From Desulfobacterales bacterium (GTDB lineage Bacteria > Desulfobacterota > Desulfobacteria > Desulfobacterales > JAHEIW01): a stretch of DNA of 35,084 nucleotides. Below are positions 1 through 7,480 of the stretch, piece after piece; positions within the stretch are counted from its first letter, which is position 1, and each line of letters starts with the position of its first letter. The position numbers and the translations under genes were made by a program. A model generated the notes under the pieces. It ran no database searches. It saw nothing but the letters and a program-made list of their open reading frames with translations, and was not told where the DNA came from. Location: contig JAQYWI010000042.1 in NCBI GenBank assembly GCA_030145015.1, positions 1 to 35,084 of the forward strand, given 5' to 3'.

Positions 1-23
1 ACTTTATTTTATTTATGAACCTG

Positions 24-50
24 ATCTGCGTTAATCTGCGTAATCTGCGG
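24..50. repeat. Short tandem ATCTGCG repeat, downstream of gdhA
   Basis: Three near-tandem copies of ATCTGCG with TTA/TA linkers lie just downstream of the leftward glutamate dehydrogenase gene. The preceding TGAACCTGATCTG (16-28) recurs at the far right end of the window (35069-35081), so this is a dispersed intergenic repeat. No gene is visible in bases 1-110 and no function can be assigned. Confidence 0.5.
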
Positions 51-110
51 ATAATTACATATTCTGCGGATCGCTTTGAGCTTCACGCACCAATGTGCGT
101 TGAGATCCCA

Positions 111-1460
111 TCATACCAATCCCTGATCCAACATGGCATCCACCACCTTCACAAAACCGGCGATATTGGCGCCATTCACATAATTGCCGGACGTACCGTA
201 CTGTTCGGCGGCTTCCAGCGAGGTTTGGTGAATGCTTTTCATGATCATTTTCAGGCGGTTGTCGACTTCTTCGCGTGTCCAGCCGAGTCGCATGCTGTTT
301 TGGGTCATTTCAAGACCGGAAACCGATACGCCGCCGGCATTGGCGGCCTTGCCGGGTCCGTACAATAGCTTCTCCTGCAAAAAGATATCGACACCCTCGG
401 GTACGGTGGGCATATTGGCCCCTTCGCAGACAAGAATAACACCGTTATTGACCAGATTCTGAGCATCCTTGGCGTTTATCTCGTTTTGGGTAGCGCTGGG
501 AAACGCGCAATCGGCTTTATGGTTCCAGAGGGGATTATAATCTAAGGCCGGATCAACGGCGGTGTAAACGGCCGATGAATATTTGTCGGCATATTCTTTT
601 ATCCGGCTCCTGCGGACGTTTTTGAGCACTTTGGCATATTCGAGCTTCTTGCCGTCAATGCCGCTTTCATCGTAAATATAACCGGAGGAATCCGAAAGGG
701 TGACCACCTTAGCCCCCAATTCAATCAATTTTTCGGCGGTGAACTGGGCCACGTTGCCGGATCCTGAGACCAGACAGGTTTTGCCCTTCAGGGTTTCGTT
801 GCGGGTGGCAATCATTTCAGCCGCAAAATAAACCGAGCCGTATCCAGTGGCCTCGGGACGGATCAAACTCCCGCCCCAGTTGAGTCCTTTGCCGGTTAAT
901 ACGCCGGTAAATTCATTGCGCAGTTTTTTATACATGCCGAATAAATATCCGATCTCTCTGGCACCCACCCCGATATCACCGGCCGGAACGTCGGTATCGG
1001 GCCCGATATGGCGGAAGAGCTCGCACATAAAGCCGTGGCAAAAGCGCATGACTTCGTTGTCTGATTTACCCTTGGGGTCAAAATCCGACCCGCCTTTTCC
1101 GCCGCCCATGGGCAACGTGGTCAGGGCATTTTTAAATACCTGTTCAAACGCGAGAAACTTAAGGATACCCAGATTGACCGAAGGATGAAAACGCAGCCCA
1201 CCTTTATAAGGGCCCAGAGCACTGTTCATTTCAATCCGAAACCCGCGGTTCACCTGGATTTCTCCCTGATCATCCATCCAGGGTACCCGAAAAATAATGA
1301 TCCGTTCCGGCTCGACCAGCCGTTCCGGTATTTTCGCCTGGCGATAAATCGGGTTCTGGTCTAAAACCGGCTTTACCGATTCCATAACCTCACTGACCGC
1401 CTGATGAAATTCCTTTTCCTTTGGATCCCTGTTTATGACCACCTGTAGGATATCTGACAT
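111..1460 (-). CDS. gdhA: NADP-type glutamate dehydrogenase
   Basis: Hexameric-type glutamate dehydrogenase of 449 aa, the usual length for the bacterial 450-residue class. It interconverts 2-oxoglutarate plus ammonium and L-glutamate with NAD(P)H in the cytoplasm and is normally the ammonium-assimilating enzyme. Visible family motifs are the glutamate-binding lysines (K110 in VFKNAL, K122 in GGGKGG), the catalytic aspartate D162 in PAGDIG, and the Rossmann glycines in VSGSGNVAQ. I start at the second in-frame ATG (1460) because GGGAGGG lies just upstream; the longer reading from 1487 would put that ribosome-binding site inside the gene. It stands alone with about 155 bp before the next gene. 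NADP rather than NAD specificity is inferred from family resemblance only. Confidence 0.95.
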   Translation of the reverse strand: MSDILQVVINRDPKEKEFHQAVSEVMESVKPVLDQNPIYRQAKIPERLVEPERIIIFRVPWMDDQGEIQVNRGFRIEMNSALGPYKGGLRFHPSVNLGILKFLAFEQVFKNALTTLPMGGGKGGSDFDPKGKSDNEVMRFCHGFMCELFRHIGPDTDVPAGDIGVGAREIGYLFGMYKKLRNEFTGVLTGKGLNWGGSLIRPEATGYGSVYFAAEMIATRNETLKGKTCLVSGSGNVAQFTAEKLIELGAKVVTLSDSSGYIYDESGIDGKKLEYAKVLKNVRRSRIKEYADKYSSAVYTAVDPALDYNPLWNHKADCAFPSATQNEINAKDAQNLVNNGVILVCEGANMPTVPEGVDIFLQEKLLYGPGKAANAGGVSVSGLEMTQNSMRLGWTREEVDNRLKMIMKSIHQTSLEAAEQYGTSGNYVNGANIAGFVKVVDAMLDQGLV

Positions 1461-1615
1461 ATGCCCTCCCTGAATGTTAACCCGCAATTTTGTTTAAAAA
1501 TGATTTTGCATGCTCAATAAGGTAAATCCGCTTTTTTTCATGTATATTCCTCTCCGCAGCCGTACCTGCGGAATTTGGAGATATAAAGGCGCGCTCAATC
1601 ATTACGGCATTATTT

Positions 1616-3244
1616 CTAGGCCGGAGGAGGATTCTGTTCTCCAACCAGTTCAATGTCCGGGGTGTATTTGACCACTTTGTTGCGGCCGGCTCTTTTGGCC
1701 GCATACATGGCCGAATCGGCCTTCTTAATGAGGTCTTCAAGCTCGGAACCATCTAAAGGATAGGTGGCGATCCCCAGACTGACTGTAATTGGCGCCAAAT
1801 TTTCAAATTTCAGCTCCGAAAATTGCTTTCTTAAGCGCTCGGAGAGAATATAAGCAGCGTCCTGGGCTGCTTCCGGTATCATGATGACAAACTCGTCACC
1901 CCCATACCTGGCGACCACGTCTACATCCCGGATATTCTGTTGGAGAAACTGGCCGATGGCCCTTAAAACCCGATCGCCCGTATCATGACCGTAGGTATCA
2001 TTAATATTTTTAAAACCGTCCAGGTCTGCCATGACAATCGATAGAATATTGGTGTAACGCTCGGCCCGAAGAAGTTCCTCCTGCAGTTTAACCATGAAAT
2101 AGCGCCGCACATAAAGACCGGTCAGGGAATCGGTAACGGCCATATCCCATAACTGGGCTTTATTAATCGCCACCGCCGCCTGATCGGCGACGGCTTTCAG
2201 CATTTCCACATCGTCGTCCGTAAATTCTTTACCATGGCGTTTATTGGTAACGTTAATAACGCCGATAACTTCATTGAAAACGACCATGGGGATGCAGGCA
2301 ATCGAACGCACGTAAGATGTATCCGAGTCAACAAAAACGCCATCATCCTTAATATTATTGACCACGATGGGCTTGGCGTTCAGAAACACCCGACCGGCGA
2401 TGCCTTCGCCCGGTTTGAAACTGCGGCACTCGATTTCATTGTTATTTACTTTTTCCTGAAAGGTATTGTCTTCCAATCCGGCCAGAACCCTGATATTCAG
2501 AAGATCCGTCTCCATATCATAAAGCATGAGGGATCCTTTTTCAGCCGAAGTGATCTCAATGGCCTGACCCAAAATAAACTGAAGCAGTTTTTTCAGGTCA
2601 CTGATGTAATTCATGGCCTTGCCGATGCTATATAGCAGAGACAGATTCTGGAGGGTTTTATCGAGGTCTTCCTTTTCTTTCTGCCGCTTCTTATAAAGGC
2701 GGCAGGTGTTAAAGCAAACGGCGGCATGCGCTGAAATCTGTTGAAGAAAATAGAGATCCGTATCATCGAAAGGCTGGCGGGTCCCTTTGGATCCAAACGT
2801 CACCAGGCCCACCAGTTCAGCGCCCATGCCCAGGGGAGCCCATAGTTTAGACTGAAGCCCTTCAAGACCGAGCTTTTCAAATTCATTCGAAAATAGCGGA
2901 TTTCCGGCATCGTCGCTGACAGCAAAGACTTCGCCGCCTAAAATGGATTTCCATAGACCGCTTTTATTTTTTTTGATCTGAAAATTCAGTTTGCCGAGAC
3001 CTTCGCTGAAAACGAGCTCTAACGCATCTGCGGTTTTGCGATAATGAAAAATCGCCAGCTGACGAATCGCAACCTTCTTCTTGATCACATCGGCAAATAC
3101 CGCATACAACTCTTCAGGATCCAGGATGTTACTCAATTTCCGACAGGCTTTAAGAATTTCGGTCTGTTCGTCTGCCTGGAGATTTCTTGGAAGCACAGAT
3201 GGCTTAATTTTTTGCGCCCGGCGTTTGGGATTATTGACCTTCAT
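1616..3244 (-). CDS. Diguanylate cyclase with two GAF domains
   Basis: Predicted soluble signalling enzyme of about 542 aa that makes cyclic di-GMP from two GTP. Two GAF-like sensor domains (roughly residues 30-185 and 205-365) are followed by a C-terminal GGDEF domain (about 375-530). The active-site signature is intact (GGDEF at about 448-452), the metal-binding aspartates in ADLDGF are present, and an RxxD inhibitory site (RDVD) lies exactly five residues before GGDEF, so product inhibition is expected. No membrane segment or signal peptide is seen. The longest frame begins with TTG at 3280; I prefer the ATG at 3244 (MKVNNPKRR), although neither has a strong ribosome-binding site. The ligand of the GAF domains is unknown. 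Confidence 0.9.
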   Translation of the reverse strand: MKVNNPKRRAQKIKPSVLPRNLQADEQTEILKACRKLSNILDPEELYAVFADVIKKKVAIRQLAIFHYRKTADALELVFSEGLGKLNFQIKKNKSGLWKSILGGEVFAVSDDAGNPLFSNEFEKLGLEGLQSKLWAPLGMGAELVGLVTFGSKGTRQPFDDTDLYFLQQISAHAAVCFNTCRLYKKRQKEKEDLDKTLQNLSLLYSIGKAMNYISDLKKLLQFILGQAIEITSAEKGSLMLYDMETDLLNIRVLAGLEDNTFQEKVNNNEIECRSFKPGEGIAGRVFLNAKPIVVNNIKDDGVFVDSDTSYVRSIACIPMVVFNEVIGVINVTNKRHGKEFTDDDVEMLKAVADQAAVAINKAQLWDMAVTDSLTGLYVRRYFMVKLQEELLRAERYTNILSIVMADLDGFKNINDTYGHDTGDRVLRAIGQFLQQNIRDVDVVARYGGDEFVIMIPEAAQDAAYILSERLRKQFSELKFENLAPITVSLGIATYPLDGSELEDLIKKADSAMYAAKRAGRNKVVKYTPDIELVGEQNPPPA

Positions 3245-3432
3245 GAGTTTAACTTTATCGCTTTTAATCCAAGATTGCAAATATTTATGGCTCCAAGAGC
3301 GTACGCTTACCCGGGGAAAATTCCGATAAAAAATGCTGGGATTTCAAACTTTGCGCTTGACTATGTCACCCATTTTGGGGAAAAGCCGTGCAGGCATTTG
3401 TTGATTTAAGACTTTAAATGGAGCTTGCCTTG

Positions 3433-4323
3433 ATGACCGGTCCTCTGTTAGCCCTTCTGTCGGCTTTTTTTTTCGCACTTCACGCGGTTTTTGTGCGCCG
3501 CGCCGTGCTGGAAGTTCAGGATTCAAGTATCGGCATCCTGATCAGTGTGCCGCTCTCCCTGCCGATTTTGGTGCCCATTGTCGCCTTCAGTGACCAACTC
3601 CCCGCCGTCATCCGTTTTCCATGGCAGAGCTATCTGTGGCTGTCGGCAGCGGGGATCTTTTTCTTTGTGGTCGGGCGGACGCTGATCTATCGATGCTCCC
3701 AGCTGCTCGGCGCGAACATCAGCAGTATTTTGATACGAACAAGTGTTCTGATTTCGGTTATTATCGGCATCGTGTTCCTGAAGGAGCCGCTAAACTGGCG
3801 CATCGCCGCCGGTGTACTGCTGATCACGGTGGGTATCATGCTGACGGGAACAAGTTCGCAGATGTTTCGCGGTGCCGACGGCAGTTTTTCAAAAATACCT
3901 GCCATGCCCCTTTTGCTGGGTCTCGGCTGCGGGTTTTCGATCGGCATTTCATTTGTTTTTGCCAGGCTGGGTCTCAAAGACTCCGGCGCACCCATGGCCG
4001 GGGTGCTGGTCGCATATATCGCGGCTACAATTGTTCTGGGGTTTTTTCTTTTCAACCGTAGGAAGCGGCGCCTGCTTTTTCAGTTACCGGGCAGAGTTGC
4101 CGGTTTATTCTTTTTTACCGGAATTTTGAGTCTTGCCGCGAATATCGCCCGTTTTGGGGCACTCAGTCTGGCGCCCGCAAGCATCGTTGCGCCCCTGGTC
4201 TGGACGTATCCGATCTTTCTGCTGTTTTTTTCATATCTGCTGAACCGCAAAATTGAAATATTTAACCGGATCGTCGTTTTTGGAACGATTACGGTTGTCG
4301 CCGGAAGCCTTTTGCTTATCTGA
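3433..4323 (+). CDS. EamA/DMT-family inner-membrane transporter
   Basis: About 296 aa with roughly ten hydrophobic segments arranged as two EamA repeats, typical of drug/metabolite transporters that export amino acids or small metabolites. Characteristic features are the first-repeat segment ending in FLKEPLNWR and the closing second repeat with PLVWTYPIF. An ATG at 3418 is also in frame, but GGAG at 3420-3423 sits nine bases before the ATG at 3433, which I take as the start. It is one of only two rightward genes in the window and is divergent from the diguanylate cyclase and convergent with the ABM gene, so it is probably a single-gene unit. The substrate cannot be read from the sequence. 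Confidence 0.85.
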   Translation: MTGPLLALLSAFFFALHAVFVRRAVLEVQDSSIGILISVPLSLPILVPIVAFSDQLPAVIRFPWQSYLWLSAAGIFFFVVGRTLIYRCSQLLGANISSILIRTSVLISVIIGIVFLKEPLNWRIAAGVLLITVGIMLTGTSSQMFRGADGSFSKIPAMPLLLGLGCGFSIGISFVFARLGLKDSGAPMAGVLVAYIAATIVLGFFLFNRRKRRLLFQLPGRVAGLFFFTGILSLAANIARFGALSLAPASIVAPLVWTYPIFLLFFSYLLNRKIEIFNRIVVFGTITVVAGSLLLI

Positions 4324-4481
4324 AATCAGCCTGCGTTCATCATCATGTCACGGTCTGGTGCCTTGACGATAAAATTAAGGACTTCAAAACCAATGGATAG
4401 GTTCATATCGCCTGGAAGAAAATGACACGGCCCGCCCAATTCACACCTCAAAGGGGCGAAAACTTAAATCCTAAAATGGAT

Positions 4482-4790
4482 TTAGGCCGGTTGCAAAATT
4501 CGTATGCTGACGGACGCGAAAAGGTCTTTGGCCTTTTCGCGGTAAGACAGCATATGCGGGGCCTCAAAGTGCGCCTTGAGTGCTTCGACACTCTCCCAGG
4601 CTTCAACGATCGTTACCGCGTCATCACCGGCTTTCTCATGAATTTCGATATCGGTCTCCATATCGATGGTCGGCGCATACACCAGGCAGCCCGCTTCGCC
4701 CTTCACATTGGAAACGTTACTTTTCAAGATTTCCAGATATTTGTCGCGACATCCCGGCTTCAACCTGACAGTTGCAATTACATGGATCAT
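4482..4790 (-). CDS. Antibiotic biosynthesis monooxygenase (ABM) domain protein
   Basis: Small protein (102 aa) with the ferredoxin-like dimeric ABM/YgiN fold. It begins IHVIATVRLKPG, has the mid-protein GCLVYAP strand, and has the conserved VEAWES followed by LKAHF that marks this family. Members are cofactor-free monooxygenases or simply small oxidant- and quinone-linked proteins; no specific reaction can be assigned. AAAGGGG precedes the start. It lies 26 bp downstream of the PEP mutase-family gene and is probably cotranscribed with it. The intergenic stretch to the convergent EamA gene (4324-4481) holds only a weak hairpin (TAAATCC/GGATTTA, 4465-4484) overlapping this gene's stop codon. 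Confidence 0.85.
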   Translation of the reverse strand: MIHVIATVRLKPGCRDKYLEILKSNVSNVKGEAGCLVYAPTIDMETDIEIHEKAGDDAVTIVEAWESVEALKAHFEAPHMLSYREKAKDLFASVSIRILQPA

Positions 4791-4816
4791 GCTGTACCCC
4801 TTTCGTGATTTCCTGT

Positions 4817-5719
4817 TTATTGTTTTTTTTGAATGGACGAATTTTTACCCGCCATCATGAACCGCTTCTGGTCGTTTTTATATTGATCGGCACGAATAAT
4901 TTTCTCAAGCATCCCGGTGGAACCCATCTTTTCTTCAAAAGGACCCAGTTCGCCGTTTTCCTTGAGGTAAGATAATGAATCGTACAACGTCTTTACGACG
5001 AGCATAAACGGAAACTTTGCCAGTACCGTCATGCAAAAACCGATTTCCTGCAGGATTTCCAGACCGCTTTTGTCCCCTTCGTTTTTCGGCAAACCGGAAG
5101 TGACCGCCGGAAGTGAAATATTTTTTCTGATTTTTTCCAAATCTTTTCTTTTCTGGACTCCGGGGACAAAAATGGCGTCCACACCGGTTTCCTGATAGGC
5201 CCGCACGCGTTCGATGGCCGCATTCATTCCATAAAAACGAAACGTGTCCGTGCGCCCGATGATAACAATTTCAGAGTCTTTGCGGGCAGCTACGGCAGCT
5301 TCCAATTTGCCGCACATTTCACCGACCGATATCGCCGCAGGACCGCTGGCACCATAGGAAAGCGGCAGATCGGTATCTTCAATCGTAAGCGCGGCAGCGC
5401 CGGCGGCTTCAAATTCACGCACACAACGCATCACGTTCAGGGCGTTGCCGAAACCGTTGTCACAATCAACCTGAAGGCTCAGGGTCGTGCTGTCAACAAT
5501 TCGTTTTGCCAGCTGGGCCACCTCGGTCATCGTCACCAGTACCAGATCCGGAAAGCCGTGCAGTGAAGCAGCCGCGACAGAACCGGAAAGTAAGGCGGCC
5601 TCAAAACCTGCAATTTCAGCTATTCGAGCTGATACCGCGTCATAGACAACCGGCAATAAAAGCGTTTCCTTCCCGCTTAGCACCCGACGCAAACGTTTTC
5701 TTTTCTCTAAAGGCTGCAT
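4817..5719 (-). CDS. Isocitrate lyase / PEP mutase family protein (non-canonical active site)
   Basis: A 300-aa alpha/beta barrel protein of the isocitrate lyase/phosphonomutase superfamily, which makes or breaks C-C or C-P bonds next to an oxo-acid using Mg2+. The metal-binding DCDNGFG motif (D85, D87) and IEDT (E114-D115) are clear. The KRCGH catalytic loop of isocitrate and methylisocitrate lyases is replaced by LSYGA, so the general-acid cysteine is missing and a PrpB-type reaction is unlikely. Better candidates are oxaloacetate decarboxylase-like or dialkylmalate lyase-like members. I start at the ATG at 5719, preceded by AAGGGA; a more upstream ATG (5734) would put this site inside the gene. 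It is the leftmost catabolic gene of the minus-strand island, separated from it by a 270-bp repeat region. Confidence 0.8.
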   Translation of the reverse strand: MQPLEKRKRLRRVLSGKETLLLPVVYDAVSARIAEIAGFEAALLSGSVAAASLHGFPDLVLVTMTEVAQLAKRIVDSTTLSLQVDCDNGFGNALNVMRCVREFEAAGAAALTIEDTDLPLSYGASGPAAISVGEMCGKLEAAVAARKDSEIVIIGRTDTFRFYGMNAAIERVRAYQETGVDAIFVPGVQKRKDLEKIRKNISLPAVTSGLPKNEGDKSGLEILQEIGFCMTVLAKFPFMLVVKTLYDSLSYLKENGELGPFEEKMGSTGMLEKIIRADQYKNDQKRFMMAGKNSSIQKKQ

Positions 5720-5784
5720 AGATTGTCCCTTCACATAACTAGTGTCATGTCCCCCAAAAATGTTACAAAAGTGGTAGTAATGAA

Positions 5785-5958
5785 GGTGTCAGTGTTCAGG
5801 TGTCGGGCAAAATAGCTCGTAGCTGATAGCTCATAGCTTGAAGGCTGGGAGGCCAGGAGGCCAGAAAGCCTGGAAGCTTTCGCGCTTTCAAGCCTACCAA
5901 CTTCCGAGCCTATCCGTCTTTTTTGAACCCTGACACCTGACACCCGAAACCTGAAACC
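5785..5958. repeat. Dispersed intergenic inverted-repeat element, copy 1
   Basis: The ends carry GGTGTCAGTGTTCAGGTGTCGGG on the left and the inverted equivalent, ending in CACCCGAAACCTGAAACC, on the right. The interior is full of short AGCTTGGAAGC/GGCTGGGAGGCC-type palindromes. The same layout, including the CTATCCG(T/C)CTTTTTTTGAA stretch before the right end, recurs at 22944-23136. The open frame running through it is a by-product of the repeat. Bases 5735-6004 hold nothing else recognisable. Confidence 0.7.
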
Positions 5959-6004
5959 TAGTATCGCAAATTACTTGCGAGACGCAACACGATAAACTAT
6001 CTCA

Positions 6005-6865
6005 TTAAACTCCTTTTATATCGCCATATAACTTCTCCAGGCCCTTTTTAAAGGTTTCCTCCCGCTGCCTGGCCCAATAGGAACCACTATTGGTATCGGC
6101 CTGATAAAATCGGTCGAAGGATGGGTCCCCTATGGCTGCATGTTTTTCCAGGCCGTTTTTGACCAGCCGTGTCATGTTTTCGCGGATATCCGTCAGATAA
6201 TTTCCCAGTTTGGCTGAAATCTCTTTTCCGCCGATATTGCCGTGTCCCGGTACAATCCGATCGATTGGCAAGCCTTCGATCCAATCCAGCGCCCGCAGCC
6301 AGTCATCGACATTTGCATCGCGCATTCCGGGACAGGGGGATTCAATCACGATATCACCCGCAAAAACGACCTTCTCCTCCGGAATGTAAACCAGGCTGCA
6401 GGCCGGGGTATGGCCGCCGAATCGACGGATCTCAAAAGTCAGCGGCGGCAGGTGCAGATACAGGCTATCGTCGAAACAAATCTGCGGTAATGGAACAACC
6501 GCCGCTTCGATGGTGGCGGCTTCATCGGAATGGCCCTGATCTCGCAACGTTTCGGTAAAAATCTTTTTGGAAAAGGAGTCGCGGCCTTTGGTCCGCAGGA
6601 TTTGATCGTAAACCATTTGCGGGGCAATGAAAGTGGTATTGTCGACAAAAGCGGCGCCGGTAACGTGATCGCCATGATAATCCGTTGAAATCAGAAACCG
6701 AATGCCGCGCGGGCATAGCGCTGCAACTTCGGCCTGCCATTTGCGCGAGTCGGTCGGGCGCACCGGACAATCCAGCAGCACGATTCCCGCCTCCGTAATT
6801 GCGGCCCCGACATTGGCCCATAAAAATTCTGTCTCCACTAACAAATGGTCACTCAATCGAATCAT
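6005..6865 (-). CDS. Metallo-beta-lactamase-fold hydrolase
   Basis: A 286-aa member of the MBL-fold hydrolase superfamily, cytoplasmic with no signal peptide. Metal-site motifs are TDYHGDH (residues 61-67), GGHTP (H152), FAGD (D171) and VPGHG (H208). The first histidine of the usual HxHxDH motif is an aspartate (D62), so one ligand of metal site 1 is changed; the rest of the ligand set is intact. It is probably a thioesterase, lactonase or other hydrolase rather than a beta-lactamase. GGGGAG precedes the ATG. It sits 92 bp downstream of the DUF296 gene and in line with the molybdenum hydroxylase gene, suggesting that it acts on an intermediate of the same pathway. Confidence 0.85.
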   Translation of the reverse strand: MIRLSDHLLVETEFLWANVGAAITEAGIVLLDCPVRPTDSRKWQAEVAALCPRGIRFLISTDYHGDHVTGAAFVDNTTFIAPQMVYDQILRTKGRDSFSKKIFTETLRDQGHSDEAATIEAAVVPLPQICFDDSLYLHLPPLTFEIRRFGGHTPACSLVYIPEEKVVFAGDIVIESPCPGMRDANVDDWLRALDWIEGLPIDRIVPGHGNIGGKEISAKLGNYLTDIRENMTRLVKNGLEKHAAIGDPSFDRFYQADTNSGSYWARQREETFKKGLEKLYGDIKGV

Positions 6866-6957
6866 TTATTGCTCCCCTCGTTTACGGCAAGCAGCGTCAA
6901 TCATAACGTCATGATCGGCGGGTTGGCGCATCTTTCCATTTTGGCGCGACGATCGGG

Positions 6958-7380
6958 TTAAAGCAGTTCGTAAATATCGACAAAGGCGCCCACAATGGAC
7001 GCTTTGTCCAGATGGCCCACAAGTGTTTCCGGGTCGGTTGCGCCCACATCCGGCCCCAGCGCCAGATGAAAATGGGCGTAAGGTCGGGGTTTCTCCCAGG
7101 GTACGGTATCCGGTACCGCATTGGGCCGCTCAGGCGGCCAGGTAAGGTTTCCAATCGCAAAAAATTCTCTTTTCTGCCCTAAATCTCTTCTGTCCAGATC
7201 ACCTTCTATGTTTTTAAAACCGGTTATCATGCAGCCTGCGCTCAAAGCGCCGATAACGAAAAGCGAGGCTTCCCGGATACCTTCTTTTTCGGCGAGTTTG
7301 TAAATCTCTTCGAAAAAGTCTTCGCCTTGCTTTAAACTGGCCCTGAAAACCCGGCCGATTTTCTTTTCCTGTACGTCCAT
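6958..7380 (-). CDS. DUF296/PPC-domain protein
   Basis: A 140-aa stand-alone PPC (DUF296) domain protein. The family pattern is visible: GRVFRASLKQGEDFFEE near the start, an ASLFVIGALSAG strand around residue 40, a YAHFHLALG strand with two histidines around 105, and the closing GHLDKASIVGAF. In plants this domain accompanies AT-hooks, but bacterial versions like this one lack a DNA-binding tail and have no settled function. AGAGG precedes the ATG with good spacing. It lies 100 bp after the molybdenum hydroxylase gene and before the MBL hydrolase, and is probably cotranscribed with both. Confidence 0.8.
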   Translation of the reverse strand: MDVQEKKIGRVFRASLKQGEDFFEEIYKLAEKEGIREASLFVIGALSAGCMITGFKNIEGDLDRRDLGQKREFFAIGNLTWPPERPNAVPDTVPWEKPRPYAHFHLALGPDVGATDPETLVGHLDKASIVGAFVDIYELL

Positions 7381-7480
7381 TGCAATTCCTCTCTTTTTCA
7401 GGGCAACCCAAATTAAAAAAGTTGATGGACCTGGCCAGTTCCGATGATCGATTTATGAATGAATTCAGATCCTCACATTT

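Noticed and set aside
5731..5943. 70-residue open frame on the minus strand
   Set aside because: It lies wholly in a dispersed inverted-repeat element, has low-complexity composition and no ribosome-binding site.
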